A stretch of DNA of 64,000 nt, from positions 310,001 to 374,000 of the forward strand of contig NZ_SRPE01000002.1 of NCBI RefSeq assembly GCF_004785645.1, read 5' to 3'. This document shows positions 33,467 to 41,678 of the stretch, in pieces. The first letter of the stretch is position 1. Each line of letters starts with the position of its first letter. This stretch comes from Empedobacter tilapiae. Lineage in GTDB: Bacteria > Bacteroidota > Bacteroidia > Flavobacteriales > Weeksellaceae. The translations under genes and the position numbers were made by a program. The notes under the pieces were generated by a model, which saw only the letters and a list, made by a program, of their open reading frames with translations, was not told the origin of the DNA and made no database searches.

Positions 33467-34312
33467 TTATAAGGTCAATCTTTCCAAGTCATCAATTGTT
33501 CCATTGTAAATATTTACATCAACCTTGTATCGTTCAACACCTTCTATGGTTGCTTTTTCCGTAAATTGCCAAAAATCCCAATGTCCTTTCATTTCTTGTA
33601 CCCAAAAATTATAATTTGCAATCCAAATAATATAACCTTCAAAATGATTTTGTAAATAATCTTCAAAATATTTATCAGAAGTATAAATGATGGGTTTTAT
33701 ATCATAATGATCTTCAATAATTTTACACCAATTTTTTATTCCTTCAACTAAACGTTCCATGGATTGTGTTCTTGGTAAAGTTTCTATATCTAATACAGGA
33801 GGTAAATCACCATTTTCTAGTTTTACCTTTTTGATGAAATTTTCAGCTTGTAATGTAGAATTTTCATCGGGTCTATAAAAATGATAAGCACCGCGCAAAA
33901 TATTGTTTTCTTTTGCTCCTTTCCAATTATCTTCAAAAGTATCATCAATAGAAGTTGTTCCCATTGTAGAACGAATGAAAGCAAAGTTTATCGGATATAA
34001 ATGGTAAATTGTATGCATTTTCGTCCAATCAATCTTACCTTGATAATGTGAAACATCAACTCCAAAAGTTTTGAGATAATATTTATCCATTACCTCAATA
34101 TTTCTAATGTCATATTTTGTTACTTTATCATCTGTTATTTTTTCACCTTTTAGTGATTTTTCGATAATAACTAAATAATAATGAATCCCATGACGGTATC
34201 GGTAAGAAAAATATAAAACACATAAAATCATAAAACTAATAACATATGTAGAAAGTTTTATTTTTTTTAAAATATAAAAAAGTGATTGTTGAGTTTTCTT
34301 TTTACGAGGCAT
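33467..34312 (-). CDS. Glycoside hydrolase family 25 lysozyme, membrane-anchored
   Basis: 281 residues: a basic start (PRKKKTQQS), one membrane segment (about 18-38) and then a GH25 domain, a muramidase that cuts MurNAc-GlcNAc bonds. Catalytic region: FGVDVSHYQGKIDW (first Asp) and GDLPPVLDIETLP (Asp-x-Glu pair), followed by YTSDKYFEDYL and the terminal DFWQFTEK. The anchor and lone position argue for a housekeeping wall enzyme rather than a phage endolysin. Confidence 0.9.
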   Translation of the reverse strand: MPRKKKTQQSLFYILKKIKLSTYVISFMILCVLYFSYRYRHGIHYYLVIIEKSLKGEKITDDKVTKYDIRNIEVMDKYYLKTFGVDVSHYQGKIDWTKMHTIYHLYPINFAFIRSTMGTTSIDDTFEDNWKGAKENNILRGAYHFYRPDENSTLQAENFIKKVKLENGDLPPVLDIETLPRTQSMERLVEGIKNWCKIIEDHYDIKPIIYTSDKYFEDYLQNHFEGYIIWIANYNFWVQEMKGHWDFWQFTEKATIEGVERYKVDVNIYNGTIDDLERLTL

Positions 34313-34386
34313 TTTAGTAGTTGAAATAGATAAATTCTATGCAATATTACTTCAATTTTCGATGATAAAAAAAGTAAAATCTTCAT

Positions 34387-34394
34387 TATATTTG
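34387..34394 (+). promoter_or_regulatory. -7 box placing the menA start
   Basis: TATATTTG matches TAnnTTTG and lies only seven bases before the ATG at 34401, so the transcript would be nearly leaderless. It lies downstream of the alternative ATG at 34362, which argues against that start. No TTG is found at the proper distance, so the match is to the -7 element only. Confidence 0.5.
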
Positions 34395-34400
34395 TTCGGT

Positions 34401-35327
34401 ATGAAAAAATGGATATTAGCTGCAAGGCTTCGCACATTGCCACTTTCTTTGAGTGGATTATTATTAGCAGGATTTATTGCAAAATCGGAAGGGATATTTC
34501 AGAATAATATATTTTTATTATCTCTATTAACAACATTAGCTTTTCAAGTATTATCAAATTTTGCTAATGATTATGGAGATGCGATAAAAGGAACAGATGC
34601 AAATAGAGTAGGAGAGCAACGGGCTGTTGCTTCTGGTTTAATTACTCAAAAACAGATGAAAATTGCAATTGCAATTATGATTTTTATTTCTATGATATGT
34701 ATTGCTGCATTACTATATGTTTCGTTCTATCCAAATGATATGAAATATATCTATATATTCCTAGGTTTAGGTGTAGCATCTATTTTTGCTGCAATAGCTT
34801 ATACAATGGGAAAGAAACCATACGGATATATTGGGTTAGGAGATATTTTTGTGTTCTTATTTTTTGGAATTTTAGCTGTTGTTGGAGGAGAGTTTCTATA
34901 TTCTAAAGTTTTTCAATGGCAAATTTTATTGCCTGCAGCATCTATGGGATGTTGGAGTGTTGCTGTATTAAATTTGAACAATATGCGCGATGTCAAAAAC
35001 GATGTCAAAAACAATAAAATTACAGTTGCTTCAAAGCTCGGATTTCAAAATAGTAAATATTATCAAATGGCATTAATGACAGCTCCATTTGTTTTAAGTG
35101 CGCTTTATGTTACAATGATTCCAGAAAAATCAGGGAAATTATCAGGATTAGTTTTCTTAATTTTAATCTTTTTTGCGAATGCAATTCGGCGTCAAATTTT
35201 TGCAGTAAAAGATCCAAAAGATTATGATCCTTTTTTGAAACAAGTAGCTATGTTAGCATTATTTTTTGCTGTGTTATTAGGTTATAGCTTAATAGGATTT
35301 AATTTTATAGATACATTAACACGTTAA
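34401..35327 (+). CDS. menA: 1,4-dihydroxy-2-naphthoate polyprenyltransferase
   Basis: Membrane prenyltransferase of menaquinone synthesis, joining an isoprenoid chain to dihydroxynaphthoate. 308 residues from the ATG at 34401; the start was chosen because MKKWILAARLRTLPLSLSGL is the usual beginning of the family. The first aspartate-rich motif is in NFANDYGDAIKGTDANR and the second in NLNNMRDVKNDVKNNK; about eight membrane segments follow the UbiA plan. Followed by a metallo-hydrolase gene at 17 bases. The other men genes are not in the window. Confidence 0.93.
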   Translation: MKKWILAARLRTLPLSLSGLLLAGFIAKSEGIFQNNIFLLSLLTTLAFQVLSNFANDYGDAIKGTDANRVGEQRAVASGLITQKQMKIAIAIMIFISMICIAALLYVSFYPNDMKYIYIFLGLGVASIFAAIAYTMGKKPYGYIGLGDIFVFLFFGILAVVGGEFLYSKVFQWQILLPAASMGCWSVAVLNLNNMRDVKNDVKNNKITVASKLGFQNSKYYQMALMTAPFVLSALYVTMIPEKSGKLSGLVFLILIFFANAIRRQIFAVKDPKDYDPFLKQVAMLALFFAVLLGYSLIGFNFIDTLTR

Positions 35328-35344
35328 TCACAAAAAAATATATA

Positions 35345-36025
35345 ATGAAAATTCAATATTTAGGTCATGCTTCTTTAGCTATAGAAGCAAATGGAAAACA
35401 TATTGTAATAGATCCTTTTATTACACCAAACGAATTAGCTAAAAGTATAGATTTTGAGAATTTGAAAGCTGATTATATTGTAATCACTCACGCACATCAA
35501 GATCATGTGTACGATGTTGAAGAATTGGCAAAACGTACTGGAGCTTTAATTATTTCAAATGCAGAAATAGCAACTTATTATGGTACAAAAGGATTAAATG
35601 CTCATGGAATGAATACTGGAGGGAAATTTAATTTTGACTTTGGTTCAATTCAGTCTACGATAGCATTTCACTCAAGTTCTTTCGCAGACGGAACTTATGG
35701 AGGTGATCCAAATGGATATATTATAGAAAGTGAAGGGAAACGAATTTATATAGCAGGTGATACAGCTTTGACATATGAGATGAAATTGATTCCAGATACA
35801 ATAGGTCAATTAGATTTAGCTATATTACCAATTGGAGATAACTTTACAATGGGCGCAAAAAGTGCATCTATTGCTGCAGAATATGTCCAAGCAACTAAAG
35901 TTTTGGGATATCATTATGATACATTTCCGCCAATTAAAATTGATAAAGCCGAAGCAAAATCAATTTTCTTTTCAAGACATATTCAATTGATTTTATTGGA
36001 AATAGGAGAGGATTTAACTGTTTAA
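35345..36025 (+). CDS. UPF0173 metal-dependent hydrolase (metallo-beta-lactamase fold)
   Basis: 226 residues with the MBL-fold metal site VITHAHQDHVYD and the downstream metal ligands in ESEGKRIYIAGDTALT and LGYHYDTFPPI. This fits the UPF0173 group (YtkL-like). It lies 17 bases after menA, on the same strand, so it is likely co-transcribed. Substrate unknown. Cytoplasmic; no signal peptide. Ends before a hairpin terminator. Confidence 0.9.
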   Translation: MKIQYLGHASLAIEANGKHIVIDPFITPNELAKSIDFENLKADYIVITHAHQDHVYDVEELAKRTGALIISNAEIATYYGTKGLNAHGMNTGGKFNFDFGSIQSTIAFHSSSFADGTYGGDPNGYIIESEGKRIYIAGDTALTYEMKLIPDTIGQLDLAILPIGDNFTMGAKSASIAAEYVQATKVLGYHYDTFPPIKIDKAEAKSIFFSRHIQLILLEIGEDLTV

Positions 36026-36041
36026 AATATTTTTCTTAACA

Positions 36042-36080
36042 AATAATAAAGCTCATCTATGATGAGCTTTATTATTTTAA
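36042..36080 (+). terminator. Terminator after the UPF0173 gene
   Basis: AATAATAAAGCTCATC (36042-36057) and GATGAGCTTTATTATT (36061-36076) form a 16-bp stem with loop TAT, followed by a short T-rich stretch. Confidence 0.8.
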
Positions 36081-36138
36081 CCTTCTTTAACTTACAAATA
36101 AAGACAATTTTTATAAATTTGTTTAAAACAAATAAGCA

Positions 36139-36735
36139 ATGAAATACTTATTCATCGGATTTTTAGGTCTGTTTATAGCTTGTAATGCGCAAGAAAACAA
36201 AAAGGTAGTTTCTAAAAAACAACCAACTCATCAAAATATAAAAAATACGCAAAAAGTGAATAAAATTTACGATTATACATTCAAAGATATCAATGATGAC
36301 GATTTTAATTTCGCAGATTTGAAAGGTAAAAAAGTATTGATTTTGAATACTGCTTCAAAATGTGGTTACACGCCTCAATATGATGCTTTAGAAAAATTGT
36401 ATCAAGAATATAAAGATCAAGGTTTGATTATTGTTGGATTTCCGTCGGATAATTTTGGAGGACAAGAGTTTGATAACAACGAAGAAATTGCAAGTTTTTG
36501 TAAATTGAACTATGGAGTTACATTTCCTTTGATGTCAAAAAGTGACGTGATTGGAAAAAATCAGAATGAAGTGTTCAAATTTTTAACGAAAAAATCATTG
36601 AATGGAAAATCTGATAATGATGTAAAATGGAATTTCACGAAATTTTTGATTAACGAAGATGGAACTTTAGAAGCTTCTTATCCTTCAAAGGTTACTCCAA
36701 ATTCAAAAGAAATAATAGATTGGTTAAATAAATAA
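36139..36735 (+). CDS. Glutathione peroxidase-family thiol peroxidase, lipoprotein
   Basis: 198 residues. The start MKYLFIGFLGLFIACNAQE is a lipoprotein signal with Cys15, so the enzyme is tethered to a membrane outside the cytoplasm. The GPx core follows a spacer: NTASKCGYTPQYDALEKLY with peroxidatic Cys75, FPSDNFGGQEF and KWNFTKFLI. It uses cysteine rather than selenocysteine. Members of this type are usually thioredoxin-dependent. It lies three bases before bshB1, so the two are co-transcribed. Confidence 0.9.
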   Translation: MKYLFIGFLGLFIACNAQENKKVVSKKQPTHQNIKNTQKVNKIYDYTFKDINDDDFNFADLKGKKVLILNTASKCGYTPQYDALEKLYQEYKDQGLIIVGFPSDNFGGQEFDNNEEIASFCKLNYGVTFPLMSKSDVIGKNQNEVFKFLTKKSLNGKSDNDVKWNFTKFLINEDGTLEASYPSKVTPNSKEIIDWLNK

Positions 36736-36738
36736 TAA

Positions 36739-37440
36739 ATGAAGTTAGATATTCTTGCAATTGGTGCGCATCCTGATGATGTGGAATTAGGCTGTGGAGG
36801 AACACTTGCAAAAGAGATTAAAAATGGTAAAATAATTGGAATTCTTGATTTAACTAAAGGAGAATTGGGAACTCGTGGTACCGATGAAACGCGCCGTGTA
36901 GAAGCAAATGATGCCAAAAACATTTTGGGCGTTGCTGTGAGAGAAAATCTAGGAATTTCAGATGGTTTTTTCTTGAATGATAAAGAAAATCAATTGAAAA
37001 TTGTCGAAATTATTCGCAAATATCAACCTGATATTATTTTGAGTAATGCACCACATGATAGGCATCCAGATCATGGAAAGGGTTCGGATTTAGTGAATAC
37101 AGCTGTATTTTTATCAGGATTACCTAAAATAGAAAATGGATTGTCTGCATGGCGACCAAAAAAACACTTTCATTATATTCAATGGTTACCTTTAGAACCT
37201 AACTTTGTAGTAGATATTACAGGTTTTATTGAAACAAAAGTTGAAGCCTGTTTGGCTTATAAAACACAATTTTTTGATCCTAATTCTAATGAACCACAAA
37301 CACCAATTTCTTCTAAGAATTTTACAGACTCTATACGATATCGAGCGTATGATTTAGGAAGATTAATTGGAACAGAAGCTGGTGAAGGATTTATTTCAAG
37401 AAGTTACATAGGTGTAAATAATTTAGATTCTTTGATTTAG
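36739..37440 (+). CDS. bshB1: Bacillithiol biosynthesis deacetylase BshB1
   Basis: Zinc LmbE-type deacetylase that removes the acetyl group from GlcNAc-malate during bacillithiol synthesis. The 233 residues carry the PDD-type site IGAHPDDVELGCGG (His11, Asp13, Asp14) and the downstream SNAPHDRHPDHGKGSDLV with the third metal His, and GELGTRGTDETRRVEA is diagnostic for BshB1. It follows gpx by three bases. bshA and bshC are not in the window. It tells that this organism makes bacillithiol rather than glutathione as its low-mass thiol. Confidence 0.94.
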   Translation: MKLDILAIGAHPDDVELGCGGTLAKEIKNGKIIGILDLTKGELGTRGTDETRRVEANDAKNILGVAVRENLGISDGFFLNDKENQLKIVEIIRKYQPDIILSNAPHDRHPDHGKGSDLVNTAVFLSGLPKIENGLSAWRPKKHFHYIQWLPLEPNFVVDITGFIETKVEACLAYKTQFFDPNSNEPQTPISSKNFTDSIRYRAYDLGRLIGTEAGEGFISRSYIGVNNLDSLI

Positions 37441-37482
37441 AAATAAAGGTGTAAAAAACCTTTATTTTTTTATTAAAATTAT

Positions 37483-37512
37483 TTGCTAGTACCGATTAAT
37501 AGGCTATATTTG
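37483..37512 (+). promoter_or_regulatory. Bacteroidota-type promoter for the tRNA-His cluster
   Basis: TTG at 37483-37485 and TATATTTG at 37505-37512, 19 bases apart, are a full match to the consensus. Transcription should start near 37518 and run through all three tRNA genes to the terminator at 37877. Confidence 0.75.
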
Positions 37513-37559
37513 CAATCCAATTGAGAGATTAAATTATAGTTAATTTCTTAGTGTAAATG

Positions 37560-37633
37560 GTGATTGTAGCTCAGTTGGTTAGAGCGCCGGATTGTGGTTC
37601 CGGAGGTCGTGGGTTCGAGACCCATCATTCACC
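37560..37633 (+). tRNA. tRNA-His (GTG), copy 1
   Basis: Cloverleaf with D-arm GCTCAGTTGGTTAGAGC, anticodon stem around ATTGTGGTT (anticodon GTG) and T-arm GTGGGTTCGAGACCCAT. The encoded G at 37559 provides the extra 5' G typical of tRNA-His, pairing with the C at 37633. One T-T mismatch sits in the acceptor stem. No CCA is encoded. First of three identical genes. Confidence 0.95.
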
Positions 37634-37678
37634 CTAAAAACTTTAGAATTAGTTTTAAAAAAAAATTCATACCAAATG

Positions 37679-37752
37679 GTGATTGTAGCTCAGTTGGTTA
37701 GAGCGCCGGATTGTGGTTCCGGAGGTCGTGGGTTCGAGACCCATCATTCACC
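37679..37752 (+). tRNA. tRNA-His (GTG), copy 2
   Basis: Identical to copy 1 over the whole gene, 119 bases further on. Its spacer to copy 3 is nearly the same as the spacer before it, so the duplication unit includes the spacer. Confidence 0.95.
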
Positions 37753-37796
37753 CTAAAAACTTTAGAATTAGTTTTAAAAGAAATTAACGCCAAATG

Positions 37797-37870
37797 GTGA
37801 TTGTAGCTCAGTTGGTTAGAGCGCCGGATTGTGGTTCCGGAGGTCGTGGGTTCGAGACCCATCATTCACC
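37797..37870 (+). tRNA. tRNA-His (GTG), copy 3
   Basis: Identical to copies 1 and 2, 118 bases after copy 2. Followed directly by the cluster terminator rather than another spacer. Confidence 0.95.
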
Positions 37871-37876
37871 CTAATA

Positions 37877-37907
37877 AAAAGCCTTAACAATTATTGTTAA
37901 GGCTTTT
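37877..37907 (+). terminator. Terminator after the tRNA-His cluster
   Basis: AAAAGCCTTAACAA (37877-37890) and TTGTTAAGGCTTTT (37894-37907) form a 14-bp stem with a three-base loop. It may also serve the convergent gene that stops at 37914. Confidence 0.85.
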
Positions 37908-37913
37908 ATATTT

Positions 37914-38369
37914 TTAAATTAATCCAAATTGTTTAAAATGATGTGTAAAATGTTTTTTATGAAATGTTTTCCAATCCTCATAATCTATTTCATCTAGAAC
38001 AGGATTTACAACTTTTGCATTAGGATGATTCTCAAAATAAAAATGAAATTGATTAATTTCATTTTCTAGCTTATCTATCGCAGCTTCTAAAGAAGGATAA
38101 CGTAAATCTAATAACCCTTCCATTCCGCCTGCTTTTATACCTTTTTGCATTTCTTGGTCTGATTCTAATAAGAAAGCTTTATACTGTGGAATTTGCTCTT
38201 TTGGAGTACGACAAGGAATAGTTAAACTACCATTTGACATTTTTGTAGTTACAATTAAATGCTCAACCATGTGTTGAGGTGTCATAATTCCCCACTCTGG
38301 TTGTTGATTTTTATCTAAACTTTTTAGTTTAGAAATAACATCAGCTTTATCTTCAAAATTTAGAAACAT
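37914..38369 (-). CDS. DUF1569/DinB-like protein
   Basis: 151 residues. MTPQHMVEHLIVTTKMSNG with paired histidines and the terminal HKKHFTHHFKQFGLI resemble the DUF1569 relatives of the DinB/YfiT four-helix metal-binding fold. The assignment is by memory of these blocks, so the family number is moderately sure and the function unknown. Cytoplasmic, single gene. Confidence 0.65.
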   Translation of the reverse strand: MFLNFEDKADVISKLKSLDKNQQPEWGIMTPQHMVEHLIVTTKMSNGSLTIPCRTPKEQIPQYKAFLLESDQEMQKGIKAGGMEGLLDLRYPSLEAAIDKLENEINQFHFYFENHPNAKVVNPVLDEIDYEDWKTFHKKHFTHHFKQFGLI

Positions 38370-38528
38370 ATTTTTTAATTTTTCATTGAAGGTAAAAAGA
38401 AAAAGTGGATTATACTATGATTTTATTTTGGTTATAAATAAACTAAAAAATATTAACAAATACTATTTTAGTAATAAGATAAATATTTTAAATAAAATTT
38501 TATTTTTGTTTATAAACAATCTAGGTGT

Positions 38529-39485
38529 ATGAAGAAATTAATCTATGTATTATTAAGTGTAAATTTGATAATCTCTTGTGTTTCACAAAAGAATCAAAAT
38601 ATTAATGAACATATTTTGACATTAAAGAATAGTTATTGTAAAGCACCTCACCATTATAATTATAAGAAAGAGTTACCTTCATACAATTCAGATTCTATTA
38701 TAAAAGAAAATTCGGATCTAAGAGCTAATTTTTCTGATCAAAGTATACTTATTCTAAATGCTCTTGAATCACTAGATGAGGTTGAGAAAATAAATGAACT
38801 AAAAAAAGATTCTTCTTTAGAATCAAGAATAAGAGTATTGGAACTAAAAAATTCTATTAATAATAAAATTACAATAGCTTTAACTGAATTAGATGCTGTT
38901 GCAGCGGAGTTTGATTGCGAAGGAGAACGAGTAGAACAAATGGCAAGTTATGTACAGAATATAAATGATAATCGTAATAATAAATTAGTGATATATTCTA
39001 TAGTTGCTGGAGCTGCTGCTTCTGTTGCTAGCGGAATTATTAGTAATGATAGTTGGGGAAATGCGGTTGATATTGGAGGAGGTGTTTTAGGAGCTGGCCT
39101 TGGATTTGCAACCCTAAATCCTAAAGGACGAAAAGTTGAGTTTATTCATCAAAGGAACTTGTTAAGAGATGTTTGGACTCAAAAGTTAGAGTCAGAAAAC
39201 TTTCCTCCATTCGTTTGGTACATGTATACGGAAAAAAAGTTTTCAAATCATACAGACGGTAAATCGATTATAGAAAATATAAAAGATCGTTGGTTAGAAT
39301 TTAATTTTGAGAATAATATAGAACATGCAAATCAATCTGTTAATTTTGGAGATGGAGGAGTATATAGAGCTTCAGATTTATTTAATCGTTCACGTATGTT
39401 AAATCAAATGCAGTCTGCTACACGAACAATTAATCAAAACATTAATTACTTATTGTTAGATTTAGATAAATTAGTATTGTACTAA
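38529..39485 (+). CDS. Lipoprotein of unknown function with glycine-rich hydrophobic middle
   Basis: 318 residues, not recognised. Lipoprotein signal MKKLIYVLLSVNLIISC (Cys17). Residues 20-150 are largely helical and polar, with regular leucine/isoleucine spacing suggesting coiled coil. Residues about 155-200 are a hydrophobic glycine/alanine stretch (VIYSIVAGAAASVASGIIS, then GGGVLGAGLGFA) that could insert in a membrane. The C-terminal third is polar with a heptad-like end. No neighbour suggests a role. Possibly an accessory gene; no codon-use contrast is obvious by eye. Confidence 0.6.
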   Translation: MKKLIYVLLSVNLIISCVSQKNQNINEHILTLKNSYCKAPHHYNYKKELPSYNSDSIIKENSDLRANFSDQSILILNALESLDEVEKINELKKDSSLESRIRVLELKNSINNKITIALTELDAVAAEFDCEGERVEQMASYVQNINDNRNNKLVIYSIVAGAAASVASGIISNDSWGNAVDIGGGVLGAGLGFATLNPKGRKVEFIHQRNLLRDVWTQKLESENFPPFVWYMYTEKKFSNHTDGKSIIENIKDRWLEFNFENNIEHANQSVNFGDGGVYRASDLFNRSRMLNQMQSATRTINQNINYLLLDLDKLVLY

Positions 39486-39494
39486 AATAGACAA

Positions 39495-40022
39495 ATGATA
39501 AATATTCAACCGAATTTAGAAAATGATTTAGTGGAACTAAAACCATTATTAATAAACGATTTTGAAGATCTATATATAGCCGCGTCTGATCCAAAAGTTT
39601 GGGAACAACATCCGAATAAAAATCGTTGGAAAAGAGATGTTTTTATGATTTTTTTTGATGGAGCAATTCAAAGTAAGGGAGCTTTTAAGATTATAGATAA
39701 ACAAACAAATCAAGTGATTGGAAGTTCTCGTTTCTATGATTATAATGAGCAAGACTCATCAATTCTAGTAGGCTATACGTTTTATTCGACAAATTGTTGG
39801 GGAAAAGGCTTTAATCCTTCTGTTAAAAAATTAATGTTTGATTACATTTTTCAGTTTGTTGAAAAAATTTATTTACATGTTGGTGCTGATAATGTGCGTT
39901 CGCAAATTGCAGTTGAACGTTTGGGGTGCAAAAAAGTGAAAGAAGAAGAAGTAAAATATTTTGGGGAGGAACCAAAATTAAATTTTATCTATCAGCTGAA
40001 TAAAATTGACTGGTTTAAGTAA
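39495..40022 (+). CDS. GNAT-family acetyltransferase, RimJ/RimL type
   Basis: 175 residues of the RimJ/RimL-like GNAT branch: VELKPLLINDFEDLYIAASDPKVWEQHP at the start, the IGSSRFYDY strand, and the acetyl-CoA-binding CWGKGFNPSVKKLMFDY and DNVRSQIAVERLGCKKV. Acetylates an amino group of a small molecule or protein; the substrate cannot be told. Starts nine bases after the lipoprotein gene. Confidence 0.87.
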   Translation: MINIQPNLENDLVELKPLLINDFEDLYIAASDPKVWEQHPNKNRWKRDVFMIFFDGAIQSKGAFKIIDKQTNQVIGSSRFYDYNEQDSSILVGYTFYSTNCWGKGFNPSVKKLMFDYIFQFVEKIYLHVGADNVRSQIAVERLGCKKVKEEEVKYFGEEPKLNFIYQLNKIDWFK

Positions 40023-40145
40023 TTGAAAATTAAAACTATTTTTTATAGACAAAGTTTTTCTGTTAATTTTTTTTAAAAAAAATAAAAATTATGATTTTAC
40101 TTTTCGTAATAAAATATACTTTTACTGAAGTTTTCATAATAATGA

Positions 40146-40793
40146 ATGAGTAATATTACATTAAACCCAATTTATGAAAAGATTATTGATGACTTATCAA
40201 ATCAAAAATACTCTATTTCAGACTTTTTTTTCTCAACAGAAGAAACAAAACAACTTCGCGAAGCAATAATTCGAAAAGAAAATAAAAAAGATTTTCATCA
40301 AGCAGCTGTCGGAAGTTCGGTTAACGAACAAATTGTAAAATCAATCAGAGGTGATAAAATCAGATGGATTGATGAAGAAAATAAAACAGAAACGGAAGAA
40401 ATCTTTTTCTCAAAAATCAATGATTTTATTGAATATCTCAATCTAACATGCTACATGGGCATTGAGGAAAGTGAATTTCATTATGCCATTTATCCCGAAG
40501 GGACATTTTACCAAAAACATGTTGATGCTTTCAAAAATGATGATAGACGTACACTTTCGATTGTGTTGTATTTGAATGATGAAGAATGGAAAGATGAATT
40601 TGGCGGACAATTGACTTTGTACTTGTCAGATGAGAATAAGAATGAAACGGAATTAGATATTGTTCCTCTTGCTGGTCGTTTGGCTGTTTTTGATAGTAAA
40701 ACTATTCCTCATGAAGTAAAAACCGTTAATCGACCAAGATATAGTATCACAGGTTGGTTGAAAACTAGAGGAAATATTTTGACGTATTTATAA
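40146..40793 (+). CDS. 2-oxoglutarate/Fe(II)-dependent dioxygenase, prolyl-4-hydroxylase-like
   Basis: 215 residues with the double-stranded beta-helix of this class. Iron ligands fit His125 and Asp127 in YQKHVDAFKN and His189 in TIPHEVKT; the 2-oxoglutarate arginine is in VNRPRYSITGW. The order and the DRRTLSIVLYLN strand match the SM-20/PHD-like group that hydroxylates proteins. Target unknown. Single gene with a terminator after it. Confidence 0.86.
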   Translation: MSNITLNPIYEKIIDDLSNQKYSISDFFFSTEETKQLREAIIRKENKKDFHQAAVGSSVNEQIVKSIRGDKIRWIDEENKTETEEIFFSKINDFIEYLNLTCYMGIEESEFHYAIYPEGTFYQKHVDAFKNDDRRTLSIVLYLNDEEWKDEFGGQLTLYLSDENKNETELDIVPLAGRLAVFDSKTIPHEVKTVNRPRYSITGWLKTRGNILTYL

Positions 40794-40884
40794 TTAAAAT
40801 TTGTAGTCGTTTTGTAGTTGTTTTTGAAATTTCAATTTACAAAGAAAAGATGAGATATCTAGATTGATTTAATTAAATAAATAA

Positions 40885-40920
40885 TACAAAAAGCTCAACT
40901 AAATTGTTGAGCTTTTTGTA
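40885..40920 (+). terminator. Terminator after the dioxygenase gene
   Basis: TACAAAAAGCTCAAC (40885-40899) and GTTGAGCTTTTTGTA (40906-40920) form a 15-bp stem with a six-base loop. Confidence 0.8.
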
Positions 40921-40997
40921 TTAAAATCCTATTAGAAAGTCACCTATATTTATTTCTTCTAACTTAAAATTATTATTTTTGAAAAAACTGAAACAAA

Positions 40998-41675
40998 ATG
41001 CAAATTTTAGTAATCGAAGATGATAAGCGAATTAGCGATTTTTTAATCAAAGGATTAGAAGAAAATGGACATTTGGTTACGCTTTGTAAAGATGCGGAAA
41101 CTGTTTTAGATGAATTTCTTACGATTCAGTTTGATTTGATTATTTGTGACATTATGTTACCAAAAATGGATGGAATTCAGCTTGTACAAACACTTCGTTA
41201 CAAGAAAATATTCACTCCAATATTGATGTTAAGCGCTTTGAATACAGTTCAAGATAAAGTATCCGCTTTAGATTATGGTGCAGATGATTACATTACAAAA
41301 CCATTTCATTTCGACGAATTATTATCGCGAATCAAAGCTTTGACGCGCCGGAATCAGTTTCGTTCGCAAGAAGTTCCTGAAAATAAATTGATTTTTGATG
41401 ACTTAGAAATTGATTTGGATCAATACAAAGTTTTTGTAAATAAAGAAGAAACAGAACTTTCTCCACGAGAGTTTAAGTTGTTGAATTATTTAATCGAAAA
41501 TATAGATAAAACCGTTACTCGTATCCAAATTTTAAACGCCGTTTGGGGAATAACATTCGATAATCACACCAATGTAGTGGATGTTTACATTTCGTATTTG
41601 CGTAATAAAATTGAAAAAAACGGGACGAAATATATTCACACGGTAAAAGGCGTTGGTTATATGTTTAAAGCCTAA
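40998..41675 (+). CDS. OmpR-family response regulator of the metal-efflux locus
   Basis: 225 residues: receiver domain with acidic pocket EDDKR and phospho-acceptor Asp51 in ICDIMLPKMDG, Lys in DYITKPFHF, then an OmpR/PhoB winged-helix domain (ELSPREFKLLNYL, VDVYISYLRNKIEK, YIHTVKGVGYMF). The layout matches CusR/CzcR regulators. It is followed after three bases by the sensor kinase gene and then by the pump genes, so it probably controls the pump. A -7 box TATTTTTG at 40974-40981 lies just upstream. Confidence 0.92.
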   Translation: MQILVIEDDKRISDFLIKGLEENGHLVTLCKDAETVLDEFLTIQFDLIICDIMLPKMDGIQLVQTLRYKKIFTPILMLSALNTVQDKVSALDYGADDYITKPFHFDELLSRIKALTRRNQFRSQEVPENKLIFDDLEIDLDQYKVFVNKEETELSPREFKLLNYLIENIDKTVTRIQILNAVWGITFDNHTNVVDVYISYLRNKIEKNGTKYIHTVKGVGYMFKA

Positions 41676-41678
41676 ATT

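Larger units (their letters stand above)
37559..37870 (+). repeat. Tandem repeat of tRNA-His plus spacer
   Basis: Three copies of a 118-119 base unit made of the tRNA gene and a spacer beginning CTAAAAACTTTAGAATTAG. Spacers differ only at their 3' part (37660-37675 versus 37781-37793). The last copy lacks the spacer, as expected from unequal crossover. Confidence 0.9.

Noticed and set aside
33467-34312. Prophage endolysin (GH25 gene as a phage remnant)
   Set aside because: It has a membrane anchor, has no holin or phage structural gene beside it, and sits among housekeeping genes.
37560-37870. CRISPR array
   Set aside because: The repeats are full tRNA genes with near-identical spacers, not short repeats with unique spacers, and there are no cas genes.
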